64,000 nucleotides of DNA from Caproiciproducens galactitolivorans. Lineage in GTDB: Bacteria > Bacillota > Clostridia > Oscillospirales > Acutalibacteraceae. The notes below the pieces were generated by a model that had not been told where the DNA came from, did no database searches, and worked only from the letters and a program-made list of their open reading frames with translations. This document shows, piece after piece, positions 43,160 through 52,913 of the stretch. Each line of letters starts with the position of its first letter. The first letter of the stretch is position 1. The translations under genes were made by a program, and so were the position numbers. The stretch is from contig NZ_JAPOHA010000007.1 in NCBI RefSeq assembly GCF_026672255.1, forward strand, positions 127,291 to 191,290, written 5' to 3'.

Positions 43160-45613
43160 ATGTCCGAATTTACCATTGCAAAAGTTGCGGTTGAAAAAAC
43201 CGTCTATCATTTTGACAAGGCTTTCGACTATTGTATTCCGAAAGAACTTTCAGCGAATGCGAAACCGGGATGCCGCGTAATGGTTCCGTTCGGCGGAGCC
43301 AACAGCAAACGGCAGGGAATCATCCTCGCGCTTGCGGTACAAAAAGAAACAGATTGCTTAAAACCAATCCTGGCTGTGCTTGACAAGGCGCCGCTTCTTT
43401 CAAATGAAGGCCTTCGGTTGGTGCCATGGCTGAAAGAACATTATTTCTGTACCCTTTTTGACGCGGTAAAGCTTCTTTTGCCTACCGGAATGAATTTGAA
43501 AATCCGAACGGAATATTCTCTGGCGGTAAAGCCGGATTCCCTTCCCATGGAAGATTTCAGCGAACCGGAGCGGCAGATCATTCACTATCTGGCGCATGCC
43601 AAAGCCCCTGTTGACCGGGATAAGCTGCTTCTTGCCCTGGGCCTTGCCGCCGATTCGGAAATCCCCCAAAAGCTCTGCGGCGAGAATGTCCTTCTTAAAA
43701 GCAGTGAGGCTGTACGCAGGGTTGGAGACGCGGCGCAGAAGATGGTTCGTCTGACGGATATTTCGGACGTACCCAAGCTTACGAAGAAGCAGAAAAACGT
43801 GTACGATCTCCTTTGTGAAGCAGGCAGCGCTTCCCTGAAGGAGCTATGCTATTTTGCCGGAGTAACCCCTGCGGTTGTAAACACGCTGGAATCAAAGGGC
43901 ATTGTGCAATACTTTGATGTTGAAATCTACCGGAATCCGTATGACCATATTTCCGGTGCCGGAGATTCCCGGGATATTGTGCTTTCTTCGGAACAGCAAG
44001 AGGCCTTCGACCATTTATATCAGCAGTACCGGTCCGGAAAAGGCGGCGTATCCCTCCTGTACGGTGTAACCGGAAGCGGAAAGACGTCCGTGTTTATGCG
44101 GCTGATTGACGAGGTAAAGACGGACGGCCGCGGGATTATCGTGATGGTGCCGGAAATTTCGCTTACGCCCCAGACCATTGCTCTGTTCCACCAAAGGTAC
44201 GGCCGCAGCGTGGCCGTTTTTCACAGTGGGCTTTCGCTGGGAGAACGTCTGGACGAGTGGAAAAGGGTAAAAAACGGGGAAGCGCAGATCGCGGTTGGCA
44301 CGCGTTCCGCTGTGTTTGCTCCTTTTCAAAATCTCGGCATTATCATCATGGATGAGGAACAGGAATATACCTATAAATCGGAATCATCCCCGCGTTACCA
44401 TGCGCGCGACGTTGCAAAGTTCCGCTGTGCATATCACAAGGCGCTTCTTGTCCTGTCGTCCGCAACCCCTTCCATAGAAAGCTATTACCTTGCGCAGAAC
44501 GGGCGCTACAGCCTGAATACATTATCCACCCGGTTCGGCAGCGCGGAGCTGCCGGAAGTGACGGTAATCGATATGAATACGGAATTGGAAAAGGGAAACG
44601 ATACGATTTTAAGCACGGAACTGTTTGCCGCTTTAACGGAGAATCTGAAAAACGGAAAACAGTCGATCCTTTTGCTGAACCGAAGAGGATTCCATACCTT
44701 TGTTTCCTGCAAGAACTGCGGACAGGTTGTCATGTGCCCGCATTGCAGTATTTCCCTTACTTACCATTCCGCCAACAAACGTCTGATGTGCCATTACTGC
44801 GGCTACTCCGTTCCGTTTACAAAGGAATGCCCGCAGTGCCACGAAAATCAGGTCTGCTATACAGGCTGGGGGACGCAGCGTGCCGAGCAGCAGTTGCAGG
44901 AGCTTTTGCCGGATGCACGCATTTTAAGGCTGGATACCGATTCCACCATGACGCGCTTCGCTTACGAAAAGAAACTGCGGCTTTTCGCCGAAGGAGAGTA
45001 CGACATGATCGTCGGTACGCAGATGGTGGCGAAGGGCCTTGATTTTGAAAATGTTACGCTTGTCGGAGTGCTTTCCGCCGACCAGATATTATACAGCGAC
45101 GATTTCCGCAGCTATGAGCGTGCGTTTGACCTGCTTACGCAGGTGGTAGGCCGTTCCGGCCGGGGTAAATTTGCCGGAAGAGCAATGATTCAGACGTTTA
45201 CCCCGGAGAATTCGGTGATCGGACTGGCCGCAAGGCAGGATTATCAGGCGTTTTACAAAGGGGAAATCGCAATCCGCAAGGCGATGCTTTACCCGCCTTA
45301 TTCGGATATCTGCGTAATCGGTTTTGTAGGAAGCGTGCAGGATAAGGTACATAAAGCCAGCAAAACCTTTTTAAATAATCTTACAGTGCTGGCGAAAAGC
45401 GAATATCCCGAACAGCCGATGAGGGTTTTAAATCCTACCCCGGCATTAATCGGAAAGGTAAATAATAAATATAGATATAAATTAATTATAAAATGCCGCA
45501 ATACTGCAAAATTCAGAGAAATGATTTCCCGATTGCTGATCCAGTTTTCCGGAAATCGTGATTATAAATCTGTTACGGTTTTTGCAGACATTAACCCGGA
45601 CAGTATTCTATAA
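43160..45613 (+). CDS. priA: Primosomal protein N' (PriA helicase)
   Basis: Restarts stalled replication forks by loading the helicase at D-loops. The 817 residues have the N-terminal DNA-binding domain (to about 190) and the helicase domain with Walker A GVTGSGKTSVF (about residue 303). The Walker B box reads DEEQEYTYKSE where most PriA have DEEH. The zinc-binding cluster lies between (CKNCGQVVMCPHC and CHYCG...CPQC, about 515-560). The helicase C motifs VGTQMVAKGLDFENVTLVG and QVVGRSGRG follow. GAGGTAAAAT precedes the ATG. def follows 15 bases later. Confidence 0.96.
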   Translation: MSEFTIAKVAVEKTVYHFDKAFDYCIPKELSANAKPGCRVMVPFGGANSKRQGIILALAVQKETDCLKPILAVLDKAPLLSNEGLRLVPWLKEHYFCTLFDAVKLLLPTGMNLKIRTEYSLAVKPDSLPMEDFSEPERQIIHYLAHAKAPVDRDKLLLALGLAADSEIPQKLCGENVLLKSSEAVRRVGDAAQKMVRLTDISDVPKLTKKQKNVYDLLCEAGSASLKELCYFAGVTPAVVNTLESKGIVQYFDVEIYRNPYDHISGAGDSRDIVLSSEQQEAFDHLYQQYRSGKGGVSLLYGVTGSGKTSVFMRLIDEVKTDGRGIIVMVPEISLTPQTIALFHQRYGRSVAVFHSGLSLGERLDEWKRVKNGEAQIAVGTRSAVFAPFQNLGIIIMDEEQEYTYKSESSPRYHARDVAKFRCAYHKALLVLSSATPSIESYYLAQNGRYSLNTLSTRFGSAELPEVTVIDMNTELEKGNDTILSTELFAALTENLKNGKQSILLLNRRGFHTFVSCKNCGQVVMCPHCSISLTYHSANKRLMCHYCGYSVPFTKECPQCHENQVCYTGWGTQRAEQQLQELLPDARILRLDTDSTMTRFAYEKKLRLFAEGEYDMIVGTQMVAKGLDFENVTLVGVLSADQILYSDDFRSYERAFDLLTQVVGRSGRGKFAGRAMIQTFTPENSVIGLAARQDYQAFYKGEIAIRKAMLYPPYSDICVIGFVGSVQDKVHKASKTFLNNLTVLAKSEYPEQPMRVLNPTPALIGKVNNKYRYKLIIKCRNTAKFREMISRLLIQFSGNRDYKSVTVFADINPDSIL

Positions 45614-45628
45614 ATTGGAGGTATAATT

Positions 45629-46102
45629 ATGGCGATTCGAAACATTATAAAAGAAGGAGATCCTTTTCTGAATAAAATTTCTCATCCGGTCGAGAAATTT
45701 GACAAGAAGCTGGCGGATCTGCTCGACGATATGCAGGAAACCATGCATGAAGCGGACGGTGTCGGACTGGCCGCACCGCAGGTGGGAATTTTACGCCGCG
45801 CTGTCGTGATCGATATCGGCGAAGGCCCGCTGGAGTTGATTAATCCGGTTTTTCTTGAACAAAGCGGGGAACAGGAATGCCTGGAAGGATGCCTTTCTTC
45901 ACCTGGGCAATACGGAATTACCAAACGCCCGATGCATGTGAAGGTACGGGCGCAGAACCGGAAAGGCGAATTTTTTGAAATGGAAGGCGAACAATTACTG
46001 GCTACGGTTTCCTGCCATGAAATCGACCATCTGGATGGTATCCTGTTTAAATCCCACGTAATCCATATGCTGGACGAGGAAGAATTGGCGAACTTAAAAT
46101 AA
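45629..46102 (+). CDS. def: Peptide deformylase
   Basis: Removes the formyl group from the N-terminus of new proteins. The 157 residues hold the three family motifs: GVGLAAPQVG (motif 1, about residue 42), ECLEGCLSSPG (motif 2, metal-binding Cys about 90) and CHEIDHLDGILF (motif 3, the HExxH, about 131). GGAGG precedes the ATG. It pairs with fmt, 16 bases downstream, the usual order for the formylation cycle, and follows priA. Confidence 0.97.
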   Translation: MAIRNIIKEGDPFLNKISHPVEKFDKKLADLLDDMQETMHEADGVGLAAPQVGILRRAVVIDIGEGPLELINPVFLEQSGEQECLEGCLSSPGQYGITKRPMHVKVRAQNRKGEFFEMEGEQLLATVSCHEIDHLDGILFKSHVIHMLDEEELANLK

Positions 46103-46118
46103 CGAATTGGGTGATTCA

Positions 46119-47042
46119 ATGCGTATCATTTTTATGGGCACGCCGGATTTTGCCGTGCCGTGTCTGAAATCCATCATCGAAAAGCATGACGTCTGCGCCG
46201 TCTTCACACAGCCGGATAAGCCGAAAGGCAGAGGGTATACCTTAACCCCGCCGCCGGTTAAAGTGCTTGCGCAGGAAAATAATATTCCGGTTTTTCAGCC
46301 AAAAACCCTGCGCACGGAGGAAGCGGCTCAATTAATCAAAGACCTTCATTCGGATGCAATCGTCGTCGTCGCATACGGGAAAATCCTGCCCAAAGAAATT
46401 CTGGATATTCCGCCTTATGGCTGTATGAACGTTCACGCCTCCCTTCTGCCGAAATACCGCGGCGCGGCGCCGATTCAATGGTCGGTGATCAACGGGGAAA
46501 AGGAAACCGGCGTTACGACCATGTATATGGCCGAAGGACTGGACACCGGCGATATGCTGCTGGCGGAAAAAACAGAAATCGGGCCGGAGGAAACTGCGGG
46601 CGAACTGCACGACCGGCTTTCACAGCTCGGTGCGAATCTGATTTTGAAAACGCTCCAAGGCGTTGAAGAGGGTACCTTACAGCGGATTCCGCAGGGGGAT
46701 TCGGAAACCGGTTACGCTTCCATGCTGACGAAGGAGCTTTCGCATATTGATTGGAACAAACCGGCACAGAAAATTCACAATTTAGTGCGGGGCCTGTCTC
46801 CGTGGCCGGTTGCAAATACCACTTTTCACGGCAAGCTTTTAAAAATACACAAAACGAAAATTGCGGATGGCTGTTCGGGAGAAGCCGGGCATCCGGTGAA
46901 TGAGAATGGTGTGTTTGTTGTCTGCTGCGGCGGCAATACCGCCCTGGAACTGTTGGAAGTCCAGTATGAAGGCGGAAAAAGAATGAGCGGCAAAGATTTT
47001 CTTCGCGGGCATCCCGTTGAAGAAGGAATGATTTTAAAATAA
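46119..47042 (+). CDS. fmt: Methionyl-tRNA formyltransferase
   Basis: Formylates initiator Met-tRNA with 10-formyl-THF. The 307 residues open with IIFMGTPDFAVPCLKSII. The catalytic region is VVAYGKILPKEIL and the core NVHASLLPKYRGAAPIQWSVINGE, with the Asn and His of the formyl-transfer site, followed by TGVTTMYMAEGLDTGD. The C-terminal OB domain has LVRGLSPWPVANT. I chose the ATG at 46119, with GGGTG upstream, over a TTG four codons earlier. The gene directly follows def. Confidence 0.97.
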   Translation: MRIIFMGTPDFAVPCLKSIIEKHDVCAVFTQPDKPKGRGYTLTPPPVKVLAQENNIPVFQPKTLRTEEAAQLIKDLHSDAIVVVAYGKILPKEILDIPPYGCMNVHASLLPKYRGAAPIQWSVINGEKETGVTTMYMAEGLDTGDMLLAEKTEIGPEETAGELHDRLSQLGANLILKTLQGVEEGTLQRIPQGDSETGYASMLTKELSHIDWNKPAQKIHNLVRGLSPWPVANTTFHGKLLKIHKTKIADGCSGEAGHPVNENGVFVVCCGGNTALELLEVQYEGGKRMSGKDFLRGHPVEEGMILK

Positions 47043-47057
47043 TAGAGGTGTTTCAAA

Positions 47058-47768
47058 ATGGGAATGGGATTTTATTACTTCGACTATACATATTTTCTGT
47101 TTATTGTGCCGGCGCTGATTGTCACCATGTACGCGCAGTTCAAGGTGAAATCTACGTTTAGTAAGTATTCCCGCATCTCGACAATCCGCAATATGACCGG
47201 CGCGCAGGCGGCGGACAGCGTCGCGCGCTTCGGCGGCGCCGTGGGTGTGCAGATACAGCGCATTCAGGGCAATCTTACGGATAATTTTGACCCACGGGAT
47301 AACACAATCCGGCTTTCCGACGATGTGTATTCGTCAACCAGTATTTCTGCGGTAGGGGTGGCGGCTCATGAAGCCGGCCACGCGATACAGCACGCGCATG
47401 ATTATTTTCCGAATAAAATCCGCGCGGCTCTGGTTCCTGTAACAAATTTCGGTTCCAGTCTGGGAATGCCGCTTGTTATTATTGGGCTGATTTTGCCGGT
47501 AAAGTATAATTTTGTCGTGTATCTGGGAATCGCACTTTTCAGTCTGGCGGTGCTTTTTCAGCTGGTAACCCTGCCGGTTGAATTCAACGCGAGCATGCGC
47601 GCGATTCGGGCGCTGGATGAATCGGGAATCATGTATCCGGATGAGCTCGAAGGTGCAAAAAAAGTATTGAAAGCCGCGGCGATGACCTATCTGGCGGCCA
47701 GTTTTGCAGCGATAATGTCCCTCTTAAGACTGATTGTGCTTGCGGGAAACAGGCGGGGTAAGGATTAA
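47058..47768 (+). CDS. yugP: YugP-family zinc metallopeptidase, membrane
   Basis: A 236-residue membrane protein of the neutral zinc metallopeptidase family. The zinc motif is AAHEAGHAIQHAH (HExxH, about residue 106). Transmembrane helices lie near the N-terminus (about 6-22), at about 135-165 and in the last third. The Glu that would complete the site may be in VEFNASMRAI. It sits between fmt and rsmB, a place empty in Bacillus but often filled by this gene in Clostridia. The stop overlaps the rsmB ATG by one base. Substrate unknown. Confidence 0.88.
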   Translation: MGMGFYYFDYTYFLFIVPALIVTMYAQFKVKSTFSKYSRISTIRNMTGAQAADSVARFGGAVGVQIQRIQGNLTDNFDPRDNTIRLSDDVYSSTSISAVGVAAHEAGHAIQHAHDYFPNKIRAALVPVTNFGSSLGMPLVIIGLILPVKYNFVVYLGIALFSLAVLFQLVTLPVEFNASMRAIRALDESGIMYPDELEGAKKVLKAAAMTYLAASFAAIMSLLRLIVLAGNRRGKD

Positions 47769-49102
47769 TGGAAAATGCAAGGTCCGCAGCGCTTGCGGCA
47801 CTGCTGCATGTCGACGTTGAAGAAGGCTACTCCAACATTGTCCTTGATAAAACGCTGGAAGCCTGTTCCCTCGATCAACGGGACAAAGCGCTGGCGTCCG
47901 CTATTTTTTACGGCGTATTGGAGCGCAGGCTGACGCTCAATTATATTATCGGTCAATTTTCCAAAACCCCGGTGGAAAAGATGTCGCCGCAGGTGCTCGA
48001 AATCCTTCGGATGGGCGCGTATCAGATTCTGTATCTTGAAAAAATCCCAAAATCGGCGGCGGTAAACGAGTCGGTAAATCTGGCAAAGGAAAATAAAGCC
48101 GCGAAGGCTTCCGGTTTTATTAACGCGGTGCTGCGTTCTTTAATCCGGAATATCGACCATATCAAAATGCCCGATCCGGAAACAGAGCCGCTGAAATCCC
48201 TGAGCGTTCAATACTCTTGTCCGGAATGGTTAATTCGGCTCTGGCGGGAATCCTACGGGAACGATTGCATGATCGGCCTGCTGCAGAGCGCGTTTCAGAA
48301 GCCGCCTATATTCGCCAGAGTGAATAATCTTTCCATTTCCGAGGAAAACTTAATGAAAAGACTGGAACTGGAAGGCATCAAAGCAAAATCTGTTCCCTGG
48401 CTTGAAAACGCAATGGAACTGGAACAAACGGGTTCGATCAGCCACTGCAAAAGTTTTCAGGAGGGGCTTTTTCATATACAGGACCTTTCTTCGCAGCTTT
48501 GCTGTTTTTTGTTTCATCCGGAACCCGGGGAACGAGTGATGGACGTATGCTCCGCTCCCGGCGGCAAGGCATTCACGATTGCGGAAAATATGGAGAATCA
48601 GGGCGAACTTCTTGCTTTTGATCAATACAAAGGGAAAGTGCGGTTAATCCGGCAGGGAGCTCAGCGTTTGAAACTGACGATCATCGACGCGGCGGTCCGG
48701 GATGCGTCCGACCCCAAAACGGAGCTTGCCCCCGCCGACAGAGTCCTTTGCGACGTTCCGTGTTCCGGCTTGGGAATTATTCGCAGAAAGCCGGAAATTA
48801 AATATAAATCGGAGTCAGCTATTGACAGTTTGCCTGATTTGCAGTACCGTATTCTGTGTAAATCTTCGAAATTCGTAAAGGACAACGGAACGTTATTTTA
48901 TTCTACCTGTACTTTAAACCCAAAAGAGAATTTTGAAGTAGCGGATAAATTTTTAAAAAACCACGACGATTTCGAACCGCTGCCGCTTCATTTGCCCGAC
49001 GCGATTCATCATGCTGCGGACGAACCGGCCTATCAGCTTACGCTGATGCCCCATGTTCACGGAACGGACGGATTCTTTATTGCGGCCTTTCGAAAAAAAT
49101 AG
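47768..49102 (+). CDS. rsmB: 16S rRNA m5C967 methyltransferase RsmB
   Basis: Methylates C967 of 16S rRNA. The 444 residues start with a NusB-like RNA-binding domain (about 1-135; RSAALAALLHVDVEEGYSN, LNYIIGQFSK). The methyltransferase has the SAM site DVCSAPGGKAFTIAENM (about 258-275), then RVLCDVPCSGLGIIRRKPE (motif IV Cys-Pro) and the catalytic Cys in YSTCTLNPKENFEV (about 380). It starts directly on the yugP stop codon. rlmN follows after 11 bases. Confidence 0.95.
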   Translation: MENARSAALAALLHVDVEEGYSNIVLDKTLEACSLDQRDKALASAIFYGVLERRLTLNYIIGQFSKTPVEKMSPQVLEILRMGAYQILYLEKIPKSAAVNESVNLAKENKAAKASGFINAVLRSLIRNIDHIKMPDPETEPLKSLSVQYSCPEWLIRLWRESYGNDCMIGLLQSAFQKPPIFARVNNLSISEENLMKRLELEGIKAKSVPWLENAMELEQTGSISHCKSFQEGLFHIQDLSSQLCCFLFHPEPGERVMDVCSAPGGKAFTIAENMENQGELLAFDQYKGKVRLIRQGAQRLKLTIIDAAVRDASDPKTELAPADRVLCDVPCSGLGIIRRKPEIKYKSESAIDSLPDLQYRILCKSSKFVKDNGTLFYSTCTLNPKENFEVADKFLKNHDDFEPLPLHLPDAIHHAADEPAYQLTLMPHVHGTDGFFIAAFRKK

Positions 49103-49113
49103 GAGTGAATGTT

Positions 49114-50169
49114 TTGAGTCAGCAGGATATCAAATCAATGACTCTGGATGAACTAAAAGCCGATTTTGCCGCCGACGGCCAACCGGCTTTTCGCGCGTTG
49201 CAGGTTTATAAATGGCTGCACCGCGGCGTATCGAATTTTGATGAAATGTCCGATCAATCCAAAGCATTTCGGCAAAGGCTCTCGGAAAGATATTACATAG
49301 CGAATGCTGTGATTGAAAAAAAGCTGGAATCCAAACTGGACGATACCGTAAAATATTTATTTCGCCTGAACGACGGCGAGCATGTCGAGAGCGTATTGAT
49401 GGATTATCATCATGGACATACGATCTGCATTTCCACCCAGGTTGGCTGTAAAATGAATTGTGCGTTTTGCGCTACCGGAAAAAGCGGCTTTTCCCGGGAC
49501 CTGACCGCTTCCGAAATGCTGGCGCAGATTCAGGCGGCCCAGGAGGATGTCGGTATCCGTATTTCGAACGTCGTAATGATGGGTATGGGGGAACCGCTGG
49601 ATAATTACAAGAATGTTCTTCGCTTTCTGGAACTGGTTACCTCCGATGACGGAATGAATATCGGGATGAGGCATATCTCGCTTTCCACCTGCGGCATTGT
49701 AGATAAAATCTATGATTTGGCGGAAAGAAAACTACAGCTTACCCTGTCCGTTTCCCTGCACGCGCCGAACGACGCAATCCGCTCCCGAACCATGCCGGTC
49801 AACCGTAAATGGGGTGTCGACGAGCTTTTAAAAGCATGCCGTTACTATGTCAGCATGACAGGGCGCCGCATCTCTTATGAATACGCCATGATCAGCGGGG
49901 TAAACGACAGCGACGCGTGCGCGGCGGAGCTTGCCGAGAAGCTGAGCGGATCGCTCAGCCATGTCAATTTAATTCCTGTTAACGACGTAAGCGGAGCCGG
50001 TTTTAAAAAGAGCACTTCCGACCGATTGCAGAAATTCAGCCGAATCCTATCCAATAAGGGGATAACGGTTACCGTGAGAAGGACACTCGGCTCGGATATC
50101 AATGCTTCCTGCGGACAGCTAAGGCGCAGGTATAAAGAGGAGGTGGCCAATGTTGAAAATATACAGTAA
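49114..50169 (+). CDS. rlmN: 23S rRNA/tRNA m2A methyltransferase RlmN
   Basis: Dual radical-SAM methyltransferase for A2503 of 23S rRNA and A37 of some tRNAs. The 351 residues hold the cluster motif CKMNCAFCATGKSGF (Cys-x3-Cys-x2-Cys) and MMGMGEPLDNYKNVL. LSLHAPNDAIRSRTMPVNR follows, and the methyl-accepting Cys lies near the end in NASCGQLRRR. I chose the TTG at 49114, with AGGAG 8 bases upstream; the GTG at 49105 overlaps that site. No Cfr-specific feature is visible. prpC overlaps its end by 20 bases. Confidence 0.95.
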   Translation: MSQQDIKSMTLDELKADFAADGQPAFRALQVYKWLHRGVSNFDEMSDQSKAFRQRLSERYYIANAVIEKKLESKLDDTVKYLFRLNDGEHVESVLMDYHHGHTICISTQVGCKMNCAFCATGKSGFSRDLTASEMLAQIQAAQEDVGIRISNVVMMGMGEPLDNYKNVLRFLELVTSDDGMNIGMRHISLSTCGIVDKIYDLAERKLQLTLSVSLHAPNDAIRSRTMPVNRKWGVDELLKACRYYVSMTGRRISYEYAMISGVNDSDACAAELAEKLSGSLSHVNLIPVNDVSGAGFKKSTSDRLQKFSRILSNKGITVTVRRTLGSDINASCGQLRRRYKEEVANVENIQ

Positions 50170-50881
50170 AAGTGATATTGGCCTAATCAGACAAACGAAT
50201 CAGGATGCCTGCAAAAGCGGAACCTTTCCCGACGGCGCCGCGTGGGCGGTCGTATGCGACGGAATGGGCGGTGTAAACGGCGGCAATATCGCAAGCAATC
50301 TTGCCGTGGACTGTATTTCCGATCAAATGCAGTCGTCGTATACGTCGGGCATGTCCGACAACTCTATTAAAAATTTAATTACAACAGCAATTTATAACGC
50401 AAATATTATAATACATGACAAAGCAAAAGACGATACGGAATTAAACGGAATGGGAACCACGGTAGTAGCCGCGATTCTTTCGAACGGCCTTGCTCATATT
50501 GCGCATGCCGGGGACAGCAGGGCGTATCTTCTTTCAAAGGATGGAATCAAACAGCTGACCGTAGACCATTCGATGGTACAGGAAATGGTAAATAAAGGTG
50601 ATCTTACGGAACAGCAGGCAAAAATACACCCTCAAAAAAATATTATTACGCGGGCTCTGGGTGTGGAACCCTCCATTTTAATCGATTATTGTGAAAAGGA
50701 ATTTCTTCCAGACGATTTGCTTCTGATCTGCACGGACGGATTGACAAATTATGTTGATGCCGAGCAGATTTACCGGCTTTCCGGTACAATGAACGCGGAA
50801 AGTCTGACCGAGAAACTCGTTATGCTTGCAAAGGACTGCGGCGGCGGTGACAATATAACCGTTGTCATCATTGAGAACTAA
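50150..50881 (+). CDS. prpC: PP2C-type serine/threonine protein phosphatase
   Basis: Metal-dependent phosphatase that opposes the PrkC kinase encoded next. The 243 residues have the PP2C motifs: SDIGLIRQTNQDAC at the start (metal-binding Asp), CDGMGGVNGG (about 40), HAGDSRAYL (about 125) and CTDGLTNYV and GGGDNITVVI near the end. GGAGGTGG precedes the ATG. The gene overlaps rlmN and is followed 21 bases later by prkC, the standard kinase-phosphatase pair of Firmicutes. Confidence 0.96.
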   Translation: MLKIYSKSDIGLIRQTNQDACKSGTFPDGAAWAVVCDGMGGVNGGNIASNLAVDCISDQMQSSYTSGMSDNSIKNLITTAIYNANIIIHDKAKDDTELNGMGTTVVAAILSNGLAHIAHAGDSRAYLLSKDGIKQLTVDHSMVQEMVNKGDLTEQQAKIHPQKNIITRALGVEPSILIDYCEKEFLPDDLLLICTDGLTNYVDAEQIYRLSGTMNAESLTEKLVMLAKDCGGGDNITVVIIEN

Positions 50882-50902
50882 CTGCTGACAGGAGTGATTT
50901 TT

Positions 50903-52912
50903 ATGGATAAGTACACCGGAAAAAGGCTTGACGGGCGCTATGAAATACATGAACTGATCGGTTCCGGCGGAATGGCGCTGGTTTACCGTGCATACGACGA
51001 GATTGACGACCGTACGGTCGCCATTAAAATATTAAAAGATGAATTTTTAGGCAATGAGGAGTTTATACGGCGTTTTAAAAATGAATCCAAGGCCATTGCG
51101 GTCTTGTCCCATCCGAATATCGTGAAAGTTTACGACGTCAGTTTTGGCGACCGCATTCAGTATATTGTCGAAGAATATATCGACGGAATCACATTAAAGG
51201 AATATCTTGACCAGCAAAAGGAGGTTAAATGGAAGGAAGCCATCCATTTTACCATCCAGATTCTGCGCGCGCTTCAGCACGCCCATGAAAAGGGCATTGT
51301 TCACCGCGATATCAAACCGCAGAATATCATGCTTTTACAGGACGGAACCATTAAGGTGACGGACTTTGGCATTGCGCGCTTTTCAAGAAGTGAAACGCGC
51401 ACCATGACCGATAAAGCGATCGGTTCCGTGCATTATATCGCGCCCGAACAGGCGAGAGGGGATTTAACGGACGAAAAGGCCGATATCTATTCCGTCGGCG
51501 TCATGCTTTACGAAATGATCACCGGACAACTTCCCTTTGAGGCGGACAGCGCCGTTTCCGTTGCGATTATGCAGCTCCAGGCGGACCCGAAACCGCCGAA
51601 AGAAATTAACCCCAATATTCCGGACGGCCTTGAGGAAATCACCCTGAAAGCGATGCAGAAAAACCCGGTGCAAAGGTATCAGTCGGCGGCCGAAATGCTT
51701 CGTGATATTGAAGAATTCCGGAGAAATCCGAGCATCCGTTTTCAATATAAATATTTTATTGATGAAAAGCCGACAAAATACATTGACGCCATCAACACGG
51801 TAAAAGGAACCGAACAGCCGGTTTATAACGATAATTATGAATACGAAGAGGAGCCGGTCCGGAATCCGAAAAAGAAAAAGAAGTCGACGGCTTCTCTTGT
51901 AATAACCGGAATCGCCGCTGCGTTTCTGATTGTAGCGGTCGGTTTTGGATTGGCAGCCCTTCTTCACAGTTGCAGCAGCGGGCCGCAGGACGTGCCGCTG
52001 CCGAACTTTGTCGGACATAACTATGACGATGTGAAAAATAATCCGGCGTACAAGAACTTCAAGTTCATAACCGAGACCAAAAACGACTCGTCGCAAAAGG
52101 CGGGCACCATTCTCGGCCAGAATCCGAAAGCCGGAACAGTCGTGAAATCCAATTCGGACGTCACCCTGACCATCAATGCCGGCGGTAAAATGGTTACGAT
52201 ACCCGACCTTACAAACAAAACACAGGATGAAGCGGTAAGTAATCTGCAGCAATTGAATCTTACGTACGATGTTCTGCCGGTTGAGGATGCAAATGTAACC
52301 AAAGGTTATGTACAGAATACCGATCCTCCCGCCGGAACGCAGGTTGCGGAAGGCTCCAAGGTCAGCGTGTATGTAAGCACCGGAAGCGGGGGGGAGAAGG
52401 TAGCGGTACCTGCCATTATCGACGAAACACTGGACGCCGCGAAGAAAGATATTGCCGCGGCCGGACTGACGGTTGGCAAAATCACCACAAAAGACGATAC
52501 CGGCAAGCCGAAAGATACCGTTATTGAAACCACGCCGCTGCCGGGAGTACAGGTTGCAAAAGGCAGTTCCGTTTCGATTGTTGTCAGCTCCGGAAACAAA
52601 TCGGAAAAATCAATCGATATCTTTGTCCATCTTCCGAAAAACGTTACGCATGACATCAATCTGAAAGCCTATCTCGGAAATGAACTGCAAACGGAGAAAA
52701 CCGTGAATCCGTCCTACAATGACGTATGCCAGCTCACCTTTACCGGAACGAGCGGAAAGAAGCAGCTGACCATTCAGCTGGACGGAAATAAGTATCAGGT
52801 GTACACTCTTGATTTCGACGCGGGCACGTTTAAACAGGACGAAAGCTATCCTTATACGGAAAACAGCAGTGCGAGTGAATCGGTAAGCGGGCCGATCACT
52901 CCTGCCGACTGA
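50903..52912 (+). CDS. prkC: PASTA-domain serine/threonine protein kinase PrkC
   Basis: Membrane kinase that senses peptidoglycan fragments and, in Bacillus, triggers spore germination. The 669 residues begin with a Hanks kinase: IGSGGMALVYRAYD, the Lys in VAIKIL, HRDIKPQN and DFGIARF. One transmembrane helix (about residues 330-352) follows a Lys-rich stop-transfer stretch. Outside are three PASTA repeats (about 363-565), each with the NPKAGT or DPPAGT type of turn, and a C-terminal beta domain of about 100 residues. I chose the ATG at 50903 with AGGAG upstream. Confidence 0.96.
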   Translation: MDKYTGKRLDGRYEIHELIGSGGMALVYRAYDEIDDRTVAIKILKDEFLGNEEFIRRFKNESKAIAVLSHPNIVKVYDVSFGDRIQYIVEEYIDGITLKEYLDQQKEVKWKEAIHFTIQILRALQHAHEKGIVHRDIKPQNIMLLQDGTIKVTDFGIARFSRSETRTMTDKAIGSVHYIAPEQARGDLTDEKADIYSVGVMLYEMITGQLPFEADSAVSVAIMQLQADPKPPKEINPNIPDGLEEITLKAMQKNPVQRYQSAAEMLRDIEEFRRNPSIRFQYKYFIDEKPTKYIDAINTVKGTEQPVYNDNYEYEEEPVRNPKKKKKSTASLVITGIAAAFLIVAVGFGLAALLHSCSSGPQDVPLPNFVGHNYDDVKNNPAYKNFKFITETKNDSSQKAGTILGQNPKAGTVVKSNSDVTLTINAGGKMVTIPDLTNKTQDEAVSNLQQLNLTYDVLPVEDANVTKGYVQNTDPPAGTQVAEGSKVSVYVSTGSGGEKVAVPAIIDETLDAAKKDIAAAGLTVGKITTKDDTGKPKDTVIETTPLPGVQVAKGSSVSIVVSSGNKSEKSIDIFVHLPKNVTHDINLKAYLGNELQTEKTVNPSYNDVCQLTFTGTSGKKQLTIQLDGNKYQVYTLDFDAGTFKQDESYPYTENSSASESVSGPITPAD

Positions 52913-52913
52913 T

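Noticed and set aside
51464-52252. 262-codon open frame antisense to prkC
   Set aside because: It is a shadow of the kinase and PASTA coding region with basic low-complexity composition.
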